Assembly: GCF_029011175.1 (NCBI RefSeq)
Contig: NZ_CP118946.1
Coordinates: 2,153,157 to 2,217,156 of the forward strand
Source of the DNA: Winkia neuii
GTDB taxonomy: Bacteria > Actinomycetota > Actinomycetes > Actinomycetales > Actinomycetaceae
Reading direction: 5' to 3'
Length of the DNA: 64,000 bases
Below the pieces are notes generated by a model that was not told the DNA's origin, searched no databases, and saw only the letters and a list, made by a program, of their open reading frames with translations. Each line of letters starts with the position of its first letter. Position 1 is the stretch's first letter. The position numbers were made by a program, and so were the translations under genes. Positions 33,573 through 42,136 of the stretch are shown here, piece after piece.

Positions 33573-34219
33573 GCCTTCAGAAGCAGACAAAAATTTTCGG
33601 CATCCCACTCAGCACCGCCCTAAACGATGAGGCATTTCTGCGGACCTTCGAACCCGAAAATCCCGCCCTCTTTGTGCGCAAACCCGTGGGGCTAGGGTGG
33701 GATCTGAACGTCGGTGCGGTAGCGGTTAAACTAGGCTTGATCAGGCCAGACGATTCACTGGGCGACCTCCGGGAATACATTTGTCCACAAGTCGCGAAGG
33801 CACTTTCTGCCGCTCCTGTCGCGGCTGCCGCAGCTACCTGCATTGCGGCCGCCACCCTGTCCAGAGGGCGAAACCTTGCTTCTGGATGGGACTGGCGCGG
33901 CAGGCCACGCGGTTTCACCCGCGGGGTACGGGCCACCCTCCCCCATGCGGTCGTAGCGATCGCAGCTGCAGCAGCGACACTTCGCGCAAAAGACGAGGGT
34001 GCAGACGTAGCCGCGAGCGCCCGCGCACTAGGCATCCAAACCACTGCGGCTCTGCTACTTCGGGCAGCCGTTACTTCCAGGACAGGCAAGAGCAATCCCG
34101 CAGTATTCGCAGCACTTGCAGCCTATCCGCTAGTGAGCACAAGCATTTTAGTTTCCGTTGTCCGACACGGACTAAAACGCGTGCAACTATCCCTAGCTAA
34201 AGAAGAAGGAGAACGCTGA
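33569..34219 (+). CDS. DUF5808-type membrane protein
   Basis: The ATG at 33569 overlaps the padR stop (ATGA) and gives 216 residues. The N-terminal part shows the pattern LFVRKPVGLGWDLNVGAVAV, resembling the DUF5808 motif in which a G-x-G-W-x-(L/I)-N stretch follows a basic segment. The remainder is rich in Ala and hydrophobic (about 85-105, 135-150 and 165-205), consistent with membrane association. Function unknown; its place in a PadR-ABC operon suggests a role with the transporter. Confidence 0.65.
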   Translation: MSLQKQTKIFGIPLSTALNDEAFLRTFEPENPALFVRKPVGLGWDLNVGAVAVKLGLIRPDDSLGDLREYICPQVAKALSAAPVAAAAATCIAAATLSRGRNLASGWDWRGRPRGFTRGVRATLPHAVVAIAAAAATLRAKDEGADVAASARALGIQTTAALLLRAAVTSRTGKSNPAVFAALAAYPLVSTSILVSVVRHGLKRVQLSLAKEEGER

Positions 34220-34470
34220 TGAGCGGCATCGAAAAACTGCAGGCACTGCCCGTGGCAACACAGGTAACCATCGGCGTTCTATTGCTGGTACAAATCGCCC
34301 TCATGATCACAGCGCTAGTAGTGCTGGCGCGCACACAACAGCCAGTAAAGGGCTTGCCGCGCGGAGTTTGGCTAGTCGTTATATTGCTAGGGCAACTCCT
34401 AGGCCCCATCATCTTTCTTGCCCTTGCCTACCTACATAACAGGGATCAACGCGAAAAAAGAAAGGAATGA
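34219..34470 (+). CDS. PLDc_N-type small membrane protein, 3' end probably frameshifted
   Basis: The 83-residue protein has two hydrophobic helices (about 14-37 and 50-70) separated by RTQQPVKGLPRGVWLVVI, the pattern of the phospholipase D N-terminal-like (PLDc_N) family. It starts one base inside the previous stop (TGATG). The stop at 34470 follows a run of six A (34454-34459). In the +1 frame coding continues to a stop at 34573, with a tail ending in TTIDHLYGGQS that overlaps the ABC ATPase GTG. Relatives usually have such a tail, so one A is probably extra. Confidence 0.75.
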   Translation: MSGIEKLQALPVATQVTIGVLLLVQIALMITALVVLARTQQPVKGLPRGVWLVVILLGQLLGPIIFLALAYLHNRDQREKRKE

Positions 34471-34569
34471 ACTAGCTGCAGTGGCGCCCTCGACAAAGGA
34501 GGCACCTGCCGACGACCAACGGAAGGCAAACGTCTCCACCACAATTGACCACCTGTATGGGGGTCAGTC

Positions 34570-35406
34570 GTGAGTGAGCTAGCCATAAAAACTACCGAAC
34601 TGAGTAAGTCCTACAAAGACAAGCAGATCCTCAAAGGCATCAATCTGGCCGTACCTACGGGGGCTTGTTATGGCTTTATCGGCGCAAATGGCGCGGGAAA
34701 AACAACCACCATCCGCATACTGTTGGGGCTCGCCTCTGCCAGTTCCGGGCAGGTGGAAGTATTGGGACATTCCCGAGGGCGACTCCCCGCACGGCCCGTA
34801 GCTGGCGTTTCGTATCTACCGGATGTGCCCCAACTAAGCCCGTGGCTAGGCCCGAAAGATGCGCTGATCATGCTGGCAGGGCTGGCTGGCCTGGAACGCG
34901 AGCAAGCGGCAGAGCAAGCAAATGACCTATTGGACCTGGTTGGGTTAAGAGCCGCCCGCGGCAAGATCGGCAATTTTTCGCGCGGCATGAAGCAGCGGCT
35001 CGGCATTGCGGCTGCCCTGGTGGGAGCCCCGAAATTGTTGATCCTGGATGAGCCCGCAAGCGCCCTCGATCCGATGGGGCGGGCCGACGTGCTGGCAATT
35101 TTGCGGCAGTTGAAGGGGCGGGCCACTGTGCTGTTTTCGTCGCATCAGCTCTCTGACGTGCAGGGCGTGTGCACGCACGTGGGGATTTTGCATGACGGAA
35201 AGCTGCGGGCGCAGGGGCGTTTAGCGGATTTGCTTGAGGAGGCCGCGGCCAAAGGGGAACGCACTTTTTCCGTGCGTATTGCAGCCGAGCAGGTCGAACG
35301 CTTCAAGCAACGGATGCAGCAAGATTTTCCCACCGCGCAAATAGGCGCGGGCGAAGAAGCGCTCCAGAATGCCTACGAATATTTCACGGGGACTACCAAT
35401 GAGTGA
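34570..35406 (+). CDS. ABC transporter ATP-binding protein
   Basis: The 278-residue nucleotide-binding subunit has Walker A GANGAGKTTT, the signature FSRGMKQRL, Walker B LLILDEPASALDPMG and the switch His in FSSHQLSDV. It is of the drug/antibiotic-type exporter class (CcmA/YadG-like). It starts with GTG at 34570, with TGA of the restored upstream frame overlapping it. Its 3' end overlaps the permease start by eight bases. It probably powers export or membrane remodelling with the permease; the substrate is not evident. Confidence 0.93.
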   Translation: MSELAIKTTELSKSYKDKQILKGINLAVPTGACYGFIGANGAGKTTTIRILLGLASASSGQVEVLGHSRGRLPARPVAGVSYLPDVPQLSPWLGPKDALIMLAGLAGLEREQAAEQANDLLDLVGLRAARGKIGNFSRGMKQRLGIAAALVGAPKLLILDEPASALDPMGRADVLAILRQLKGRATVLFSSHQLSDVQGVCTHVGILHDGKLRAQGRLADLLEEAAAKGERTFSVRIAAEQVERFKQRMQQDFPTAQIGAGEEALQNAYEYFTGTTNE

Positions 35407-36220
35407 ACAATCTAAAACCACCCAGTTGACCGGATTTTTTACCATGACCAGAGTTGAGGTCGGCAGGCTCGTACATTCACCTAGTTTGTGGCTACTTTGC
35501 GGCGTGGGCATTTTCATGGCACTACTGTCACCCCTAACAGCCAAATATGCGCCCCAAATTCTGGATGCGCTGGTGGGATCTTCTAATAAGGGCGCGGCCG
35601 CTGGTCTTCCTTTGCCAGATCCTTCCTGGCAGCAGGCGGGGGCGCAATGGATGAAGAATCTGGGGCAGGTTTTTAGTTTCGTGCTAATTCTTGCCTCTGC
35701 AGCCTTCATTTCTGCCGGGCAGGGTAACTGGCCGTTTTTCTTGTCGCGGCGGGTAGGTAGAGCCGGGTTGCGTTTGGGGACACTCGTGAGCTTGTTGCTT
35801 GGCGCTGCGGTTTTGTTTGCATTTGCTACCGGGGTTTTCGTTTTATTGACTAGGGCGATCTGGAAGCAGACGCGTGTATCTGCCCTGCTAGGTGGGAGCT
35901 GTGTTTGGGCAGTGTTCGCATTCATTCTGCTGGCTGCCGTGTTTTTTGGGGCTAATCTGGGCGGCGGGTCCAGGTCTGGGGGTACCGGAATGGGAGCCGG
36001 CGTCGGCAGTGGATTTGCAGCATACCTACTGCTCACTTTGGGCGGATTCTGGCCCTGGGGAGCGAAACATACGCTGCTCGGAATACCTGATTTAGCGGGA
36101 AAGGTAACTTCACACAGCACCCACGCCGCACTCACCTGGCCACTTCTGAGCGGCATAGTAGTCGCCCTCTTGCTAATCGGCATGGGGACTGTTCGGTTCT
36201 GTCGCAAAGAGTTGGACTGA
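35399..36220 (+). CDS. ABC-2 type transporter permease
   Basis: With the ATG at 35399 the protein has 273 residues and about six hydrophobic helices, including one near 25-45 after a cytoplasmic start and others around 95-115, 135-160, 170-195, 205-225 and 245-265. A loop rich in Gly lies near 195-210. It is the membrane partner of the overlapping ATPase gene. Transcription probably stops or weakens after it, since no close coupled gene follows. Confidence 0.85.
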   Translation: MSEQSKTTQLTGFFTMTRVEVGRLVHSPSLWLLCGVGIFMALLSPLTAKYAPQILDALVGSSNKGAAAGLPLPDPSWQQAGAQWMKNLGQVFSFVLILASAAFISAGQGNWPFFLSRRVGRAGLRLGTLVSLLLGAAVLFAFATGVFVLLTRAIWKQTRVSALLGGSCVWAVFAFILLAAVFFGANLGGGSRSGGTGMGAGVGSGFAAYLLLTLGGFWPWGAKHTLLGIPDLAGKVTSHSTHAALTWPLLSGIVVALLLIGMGTVRFCRKELD

Positions 36221-36254
36221 CCGGAAAAGTGCGGGACCCGGAAACATTCGAACT

Positions 36255-36594
36255 ATGGAAACAGAAGAATCTTTTTCTTGGAAGCGATCATTTGTCACCA
36301 AAGTAGAGCATTGGAGCATGTGCCTGGGGAATATCAAAAGCTGTTGCGTCTAACGTCTTCGTCTTTTCAAGAGTCCTAAAAATAAAGAAGGTATTGAAAG
36401 TAGCTGGAGGTGCAAAAGCCCTGGCTAGTAAGGCAATAGCCGCATATAAGGCTGCTCGCGCCGCAAATAAGTCTAAGGGCGCCGCAATCGCGGCTGCAAG
36501 CGAGGTGGTTGAAGCCAGTGGAGGTGAACAAGCAGTCTCGCTAATGCTGGAACTGTTCAGCTTAGATAGCGTAGTAAGCGGATGTTTCTTATAG
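36255..36594 (+). other. Candidate small peptide gene, probably frameshifted
   Basis: An ATG at 36255 opens METEESFSWKRSFVTK and would stop at 36353. In the +1 frame from about 36307 coding-like sequence runs without a stop to 36594, giving CAWGISKAVASNVF, then a basic Ala-rich helix (AIAAYKAARAANKSKGAAIAAA) and the ending SVVSGCFL. One extra base near 36315 would join them into about 110 residues. I do not recognise the family. The short acidic leader, followed by a hydrophobic/cationic body, and the adjacent ABC exporter suggest a secreted or antimicrobial-type peptide, which is inference only. Without the frame change, a TTG at 36394 gives a 66-residue ORF. Confidence 0.35.
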
Positions 36595-36609
36595 ATTGGA
36601 TGGTGCTAA

Positions 36610-36813
36610 ATGGTAGAAAATAGCCAGTATTACGATTCTTCGCACCCCGGCCAACCGCCGAAACCCAAGAAGGAATCGAGTAAGCCAGAAGAAGGTTACT
36701 TTACCCTTGGACTGATCACCATCTGCGCAATGACCGTCCTGGGGTGGCTGCCTTGGCCGTGGTGCCTACTTGGCCATAACCTCAAAACTGGTTGCTTCAT
36801 GGGAACCTTATAG
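36610..36813 (+). CDS. Small single-span membrane protein, unknown
   Basis: The 67-residue ORF starts at an ATG eight bases after a GGATGG sequence. Residues 1-30 are polar and Pro/Lys-rich; one hydrophobic span (about 32-52) follows, with WLPWPWCLLGHNLKTGCFMGTL at the end. Like the ORF 15 bases before it, it ends in a G-C-F motif plus hydrophobic residues. No family is recognised. It could be an accessory or immunity-type partner of the peptide gene, by position only. Confidence 0.45.
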   Translation: MVENSQYYDSSHPGQPPKPKKESSKPEEGYFTLGLITICAMTVLGWLPWPWCLLGHNLKTGCFMGTL

Positions 36814-37240
36814 AGTCAATCTTATTGAGGTCTTTACAGTGGAACGTTAAGTACCTCCTACCGGCAAAGGACTCCAACCCTAAACGAAGGCCACATGCTG
36901 ACGTGCTCTGATCCATAACCTGCACTTTCAGCTGGTAAAGTCACATGATGCGGCCACTGGGACACCCTAGCGGCTCTCTGCCGACCAATTACGACCTGTC
37001 CACGTCATAATTTTACAAGTTTATTCACTACAACCATTCTGCATCCCCTCACGATGATGTCTTCATTACTAGACAAACAGCTATATGAGAATTGGGCCGG
37101 ACAGTGACCCACAAAAACACCATGATGCGCGCGAGACGAATCGGGTTATTGACCCCATAAGCAGACAGCAACTTAAACTGCTTCATAGATAGCAACGCCC
37201 CCTTCCATGCCCCCTCGGCATATGGAAACAAGCAGCCGGG
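36814..37240. other. Gene-free stretch of about 430 bp
   Basis: No supported gene, RNA or repeat is seen. Base composition is more even than in the neighbouring genes. A 60-codon minus-strand ORF (37049-37231) has no ribosome binding site and no recognisable domain. This may be decayed DNA. Confidence 0.5.
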
Positions 37241-37897
37241 TTAGGCACCGTCAGCTATAACCGCCACGCCCTCACGCCAACCCTCACGGGCCACCGCAGA
37301 AAAGTCTTCACCCGTAGGGCCACTAACCACAATCGCAGGCCAGGCACGACCGCCCTCGCCGGCAAGCCGCAACCCGGTCACCTGCACAAGCGCGCCTTCG
37401 CCCACCGCAGCCTGAACGCGCTCAACCAACTGTTCAGTAACCTGCGCCCCCAACTCGGGCTCCTCCACAACCTCGTCAGCGGCAACAGCCTTCAACGCGG
37501 CAGGCACAAACTGCCCGGCCGCGAGCGCCCGCACGTCCTCTAACTGGTCAGGCTCTACCGTCAGTTCGGTACCCAGGCTGGGGTCAGTGCGCAGCCCCAC
37601 CCCTGCAGGAAAGTCGCGCACCCCAACCCGCACAAACTCGCCGGGCCCAAACACTGCCCGCGCCCGCAACGGCGTGCAAAACGCGCGCACGAAACGCAGC
37701 GAATCGGCCTCGTCAAAATCGGTAAATTCGGGCGCCACCCACAGTTCCGCCTCGGCCAAAACGCGCAGGTAAGGAGCGATTTGCCCGGACGCAACCGCAA
37801 TATACCGCGCCCTATCAAGCGGTACCGGAGCTTCCTTGCGCAGCTTCTTCATTGCCTTTTCGCGCACCGCGCGCGGATCCTTCTTAAAAATGGCCAT
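37241..37897 (-). CDS. SseB-like protein
   Basis: The open frame begins at 37918, but the second ATG at 37897 (MAIFKKDPRAVREK) leaves more room for the purB promoter and is preferred; it gives 218 residues. The middle part, with LRVLAEAELWVAP and RFVRAFCTPLRARAVFGPGE, resembles the SseB N-terminal domain found in many actinobacterial proteins of unknown function. The C-terminal 80 residues are Val/Ala/Glu-rich and probably form a second small domain. There is no signal peptide, so it should be cytoplasmic. Confidence 0.6.
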   Translation of the reverse strand: MAIFKKDPRAVREKAMKKLRKEAPVPLDRARYIAVASGQIAPYLRVLAEAELWVAPEFTDFDEADSLRFVRAFCTPLRARAVFGPGEFVRVGVRDFPAGVGLRTDPSLGTELTVEPDQLEDVRALAAGQFVPAALKAVAADEVVEEPELGAQVTEQLVERVQAAVGEGALVQVTGLRLAGEGGRAWPAIVVSGPTGEDFSAVAREGWREGVAVIADGA

Positions 37898-37935
37898 AAT
37901 CCATTCTGGCACCGCCATAGCGTAAAGTTTTTGCT

Positions 37936-39395
37936 ATGAACACCTCTGAACCTACTTTCGACCTTCCCGAAGGCAAAGACCTGTCCACCGCTACCCCACA
38001 GATTGCGCTCGGCCCCCTAGACGGACGCTATCGCAAGGCGACGGCTCCGCTCGTAAATTTCCTCTCTGAAGCAGCCCTAAACCGGGCGCGCGTACACGTA
38101 GAGGTCGAATGGCTGATCTACCTGACCGACAACGGTTTCTTGCCGGGCGCCCCCAAACTTACCGAGGCCGAACGCGACTACCTGCGCGCGGTTGTCACCG
38201 ACTTCGACTCGGACACCGTTGCCGAGCTAAAGGAAACCGAAAACGTTACCAAGCATGACGTAAAAGCCGTCGAATACCTACTGAAGGACCGCCTGGACAA
38301 GGCACCGCAGGTCCTGGGCGAAACCAGCTTGGACAAGATGCACGAAATTGTGCACATCTTCTGCACTTCCGAGGACGTAAACAACCTTTCCTACGCCCTG
38401 ACCATTCGCGCCGCCATCCAGCGGGTGTGGTTGCCCGCCGCGCAAAAGCTGGTGGAACAGCTAAAGCAGATGGCTCTACAGGCAGCGGACGTGCCCATGC
38501 TGGCACACACTCACGGCCAGCCGGCCACCCCGGTAACCCTAGGCAAGGAACTAGCCGTGTTCGTTCACCGCATTTCCCGCCAGCTAAGCCGCATTGAAAA
38601 ACAGGAATACCTGGGCAAAATCAACGGCGCCACGGGCACCTGGGCGGCACACCGCATTTCGGTGCCCGAAGTGGACTGGCCGGCAGCAGCCAAGGGCTTC
38701 GTCGAGCACCTGGGGCTCACCTACAACCCAATCACCACCCAGATTGAAAGCCACGACTGGGACGCAGAACTATTCGCCGACGTTGCCCGCGCCGGCCGCA
38801 TCCTGCACAACCTGGCCACCGACGTGTGGACCTACATTTCCATGGGCTACTTCCACCAGAACCTGGCCGCCCAGGGCTCCACCGGCTCCTCCACCATGCC
38901 GCACAAGGTAAACCCGATCCGCTTCGAAAACTCCGAAGCCAATCTGGAAATCAGCGCCGCCCTCCTAGATTCGCTCGGGGCCACCCTGGTCACCTCGCGC
39001 ATGCAGCGCGACCTGACCGACTCCACCACCCAACGCAACATTGGCGTAGCACTCGGCCACTCGCTGCTCGCCCTCGACAACCTAAGCCGAGGCCTAGCCG
39101 GACTAGACGTTTCCGCAGAAACTATGGCGGCCGACCTCGACAACAACTGGGAAGTACTGGGCGAAGCCATACAGCAAAGTATGAGAGCCGCCTCAATTTC
39201 CGGCGCATCGGGAATGGAAAACCCCTACGAGCGGTTAAAGAGTTGACTCGCGGTCACAAGGTGACAGAATCCGAAATGCGCGCATTCATCAAAACACTGG
39301 GAATGCCGCAGGAAGTCGAAGCGCGGCTACTGCAGCTAAGCCCGTCTACGTACACCGGTTACGCCCGCGAGTTAGCCGAAGACATTTGCAAATAA
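37936..39395 (+). CDS. purB: Adenylosuccinate lyase, frame broken near 39240
   Basis: PurB acts twice in purine synthesis, releasing fumarate from SAICAR and from adenylosuccinate. The main frame (37936-39246, 436 residues) shows KHDVKAVEY, the catalytic loop GSTGSSTMPHKVNPI, and the conserved TSEDVNN and THGQPATP motifs. This frame stops just after NPYERLK. The rest of the family's C-terminus (ELTRGHKVTESEMRAF to LAEDICK) continues in the -1 frame to 39395, restoring the usual length of about 485. One missing base near 39240 explains this. As purB is normally needed for growth without purines, a sequencing indel is likely. Confidence 0.9.
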
Positions 39396-39412
39396 CTTAG
39401 GAAGGAATGTCA

Positions 39413-39643
39413 ATGCAGACAACCAAACTCAAAGTTAAGGGAATGACCTGCGAACACTGCGTAAAGCACGTGCAGGAAGAGGTTACTAAGATCCAGGGTG
39501 TCAACGCCGTGGACGTAGAACTGAATCCGGAAGGCACCTCGATCGTGACCGTCACCTCCGACGCGGTACTAAGCGAGGATTCCCTACGCGAAGCCATCGA
39601 CGAAGCCGGCTACGAGCTTGAAGGCATCGACGACATTCACTAA
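39413..39643 (+). CDS. copZ: Copper chaperone, HMA domain protein
   Basis: The 76-residue protein is a single heavy-metal-associated domain with the metal-binding motif GMTCEHC. The ATG at 39413 has GAAGGA seven bases upstream; an ATG at 39407 would overlap that site. Such chaperones deliver Cu(I) to a CopA ATPase, and a copA gene follows 66 bases later. The N-terminus is short with no signal peptide, so it is cytoplasmic. Confidence 0.9.
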   Translation: MQTTKLKVKGMTCEHCVKHVQEEVTKIQGVNAVDVELNPEGTSIVTVTSDAVLSEDSLREAIDEAGYELEGIDDIH

Positions 39644-39660
39644 GACCCACAAACAAAAAT

Positions 39661-39684
39661 GGTCCCGGCCTGCCCGCCGGGACC
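39661..39684. terminator. Hairpin between copZ and copA
   Basis: GGTCCCGGC (39661-39669) pairs perfectly with GCCGGGACC (39676-39684). On the plus strand no T-run follows, whereas AAAAA precedes it, so strong termination would only apply leftward. It may weaken read-through from copZ into copA. Confidence 0.5.
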
Positions 39685-39709
39685 CGAGCCATGAGTCTTA
39701 GGAGTTCAC

Positions 39710-42106
39710 ATGTCTCTGCACGAAAATATACCAGAATCCCTCGCAAAGTCGGCCTCTAGTAGCCCCTCAGCCGAGGGCGCCGACGGACAGGCCAGCAGAG
39801 CCGCAATGATGAAGCGCCGCTTCTTCGTAGCACTGATATTCGCCATCCCCGTAATGGCGCTTTCCATGGTTCCGGCCCTGCAATTTCCGGGCTGGCAGTG
39901 GGTCGTAACCGCACTCGCCGCCCCCGTAGTTACCTGGTGTGCCTGGCCCTTCCACAAGGCAGCATTCAGAGCTGCCCGCCACGGCGCCTCCACAATGGAC
40001 ACTCTAGTTTCCCTAGGCGTCATTGCCGCCACCGGCTGGTCGCTATTCGCCCTCTTCTTTGGGGGCGCAGGCCACATTGGCATGAAGATGGACATGACGT
40101 TGCTACCCCGCAACGCCCACGGCGCCATGCACCTTTACTTTGAGGCAGCCACCATGGTCACCACATTTCTGCTAGGTGGCCGCTGGGCAGAAGCGAGGGC
40201 GCGCCACAACGCGGGCGACGCGCTGCGCTCCATCCTGACGATGGGAGCCAAAGAAGCCACCCTGATCTCTATTTCCGATTCAGGGGCACGCACTACCAAG
40301 CAGGTGCCCGCCTCCACCCTTTCCGAGGGCGACCTGTTCCTGGTGCGCCCAGGCGAAAAAGTGGCCACTGACGGCATCGTCCAAGATGGGCAAAGCGCCA
40401 TTGACGCATCCCTTTTGACCGGCGAATCCGTTCCGGTTGATGTGGAGCCGGGAGACGCGGTTACCGGGGCAACCATCAACACCTCCGGAGCCCTGACCGT
40501 GCAGGCAACCCGCGTCGGCGAGGACACCACCCTGTCCCAGATCGCCCGCCTAGTCACCCAAGCGCAGGCCGGCAAAGCCCCGGTACAGCGACTGGCAGAC
40601 AAGATTTCCTCAGTATTCGTACCCACGGTACTCGGCATTTCCGCCCTGACCCTGATCGGGTGGCTACTGGTTACCGGCAATGTGGGCGCCGCCTTCACCG
40701 CGGCAGTGTCAGTACTTGTGATCGCCTGCCCATGCGCGTTGGGGCTGGCCACGCCCACCGCCCTGTTAGTAGGTTCGGGGCGGGCCGCAAAGCTCGGCAT
40801 CGTGATCAAGGGCCCCGAGATTCTAGAATCCACGCGCACCGTCGACACGATGGTGCTCGACAAGACCGGCACCATCACGCGCGGCAAAATGCACGTAGAG
40901 GACGTGCTAGGTTCCGCCCCACACCAAGTGCTAGCTTTGGGCGCCGCCGCCGAGGCCGGATCCGAACACCCCGTAGCCCGCGCCATTGTGGCCGCCGCGC
41001 CGAACAATCTGGGAAGAGCAGAAGGATTCACCTCCGTTGCCGGCAATGGCGTAATCAGCCAGGTAGACGGCCAAATCATCGCCGCGGGCAAGCCCTCCTG
41101 GCTGCAAGAGCTAGGAGCGCGCATACCATCCCAGCTGCAGGCAGACTTTACAGCCGCCGAAGCCACCGGGGCCACCGCCATCATGGTCGCCACCCGCGAA
41201 GGGAGCGCGGACGCCCTCGAAGAACACACATCCGTGGCTAAAGCCGAAGACGACGATCTGTCCCAGATCGAACTAGCCGTGTCGGGCATGTCCTGCGCGG
41301 CCTGTGTGAACAGGGTGCAAAAAAAGCTCAACAAAGTACCTGGCGCCACCGCCACGGTAAACCTGGCTACCGAATCAGCTCACATCGAAGCGGCCCCCGA
41401 AGTGGTAACTGAAGACCTGCTGGCAGCGGTCGAAAAAGCCGGATACACCGCTACTCTGACTTCCAGGCGCGGCGGCGAGACCACCCAGCCCACCGCCAAG
41501 ACGGCAACCACCGTATCCGCCCAGGCAGTTGCGGGCGCGCAGGCCGTAGGGGTCATAGTGCTGCGCGACGAAATGCGGCCCTCTTCCAAAGAGGCGCTGC
41601 AGCAAATCCGCGACCTGGGCATAGAACCGATCCTGCTGACAGGCGACAACGAACGCGCAGCCTCCCACGCCGCGCAGCAAGTCGGCATCGCCACGGTGAT
41701 CGCCGGCGTGCAGCCGCAGGACAAGCAGGCACACGTAGAAAAGTTGCAGAGCCGCGGCCGCACGGTGGCAATGGTAGGCGACGGAGTCAACGACGCTGCC
41801 GCCCTCGCCCAAGCGTCCACGCAGGGACTAGGGATGGCCATGGGCTCGGGCACCGACGCTGCCATTGCGGCCTCGGACATCACGCTGGTGCGCTCCGACC
41901 TGCTGGCCGCCGCTCAATCGATCCGCATCTCGCGAGCCACCCTGCGCATCATCAAGCAGAACCTATTCTGGGCCTTCGCTTACAACGTCGCGGCAATCCC
42001 ACTGGCCATCTTTGGCCTGCTGAATCCCATGATTGCTGGCGCGGCAATGGCGTGCTCTTCTGTGATCGTCGTTTCTAACTCGCTTCGCCTGCGCAGCGCG
42101 AAGTAA
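39710..42106 (+). CDS. copA: Copper-exporting P-type ATPase with internal HMA domain
   Basis: This P1B-type ATPase of 798 residues has actuator loop TGES (237-240), ion-binding CPC (340-342) in transmembrane helix 6, phosphorylation site DKTGT (Asp384), SEHP of the N domain and GDGVND of the P domain. The CPC motif indicates Cu(I)/Ag(I) export. The N-terminus before the first helix is only about 38 residues and holds no metal-binding domain. Instead a complete HMA domain (about 521-590, GMSCAAC at Cys529/Cys532) is inserted between GATAIMVA and VGVIVLRDEMRP, two strands that are adjacent in ordinary CopA. The frame is open throughout. It follows copZ. Confidence 0.92.
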   Translation: MSLHENIPESLAKSASSSPSAEGADGQASRAAMMKRRFFVALIFAIPVMALSMVPALQFPGWQWVVTALAAPVVTWCAWPFHKAAFRAARHGASTMDTLVSLGVIAATGWSLFALFFGGAGHIGMKMDMTLLPRNAHGAMHLYFEAATMVTTFLLGGRWAEARARHNAGDALRSILTMGAKEATLISISDSGARTTKQVPASTLSEGDLFLVRPGEKVATDGIVQDGQSAIDASLLTGESVPVDVEPGDAVTGATINTSGALTVQATRVGEDTTLSQIARLVTQAQAGKAPVQRLADKISSVFVPTVLGISALTLIGWLLVTGNVGAAFTAAVSVLVIACPCALGLATPTALLVGSGRAAKLGIVIKGPEILESTRTVDTMVLDKTGTITRGKMHVEDVLGSAPHQVLALGAAAEAGSEHPVARAIVAAAPNNLGRAEGFTSVAGNGVISQVDGQIIAAGKPSWLQELGARIPSQLQADFTAAEATGATAIMVATREGSADALEEHTSVAKAEDDDLSQIELAVSGMSCAACVNRVQKKLNKVPGATATVNLATESAHIEAAPEVVTEDLLAAVEKAGYTATLTSRRGGETTQPTAKTATTVSAQAVAGAQAVGVIVLRDEMRPSSKEALQQIRDLGIEPILLTGDNERAASHAAQQVGIATVIAGVQPQDKQAHVEKLQSRGRTVAMVGDGVNDAAALAQASTQGLGMAMGSGTDAAIAASDITLVRSDLLAAAQSIRISRATLRIIKQNLFWAFAYNVAAIPLAIFGLLNPMIAGAAMACSSVIVVSNSLRLRSAK

Positions 42107-42136
42107 GCAGGCCCGCCCGGCATTTACAATAGGCGC

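Noticed and set aside
34454..34460. A programmed -1 frameshift heptamer (A AAA AAG) in the PLDc_N gene
   Set aside because: The heptamer is not in the required register with the zero frame, and the coding continuation is in the +1 direction, so an extra base is the simpler reading.
37049..37231. A 60-codon minus-strand ORF in the region right of the peptide genes
   Set aside because: It has no ribosome binding site, no recognisable domain and odd composition. A transposase remnant was considered but no motif supports it.
40135..41355. A 406-codon minus-strand open frame inside copA
   Set aside because: It is the shadow of a GC-rich coding frame; the composition is Ser/Ala/Pro/Thr-biased with no domain, and copA on the plus strand carries every P-type ATPase motif.
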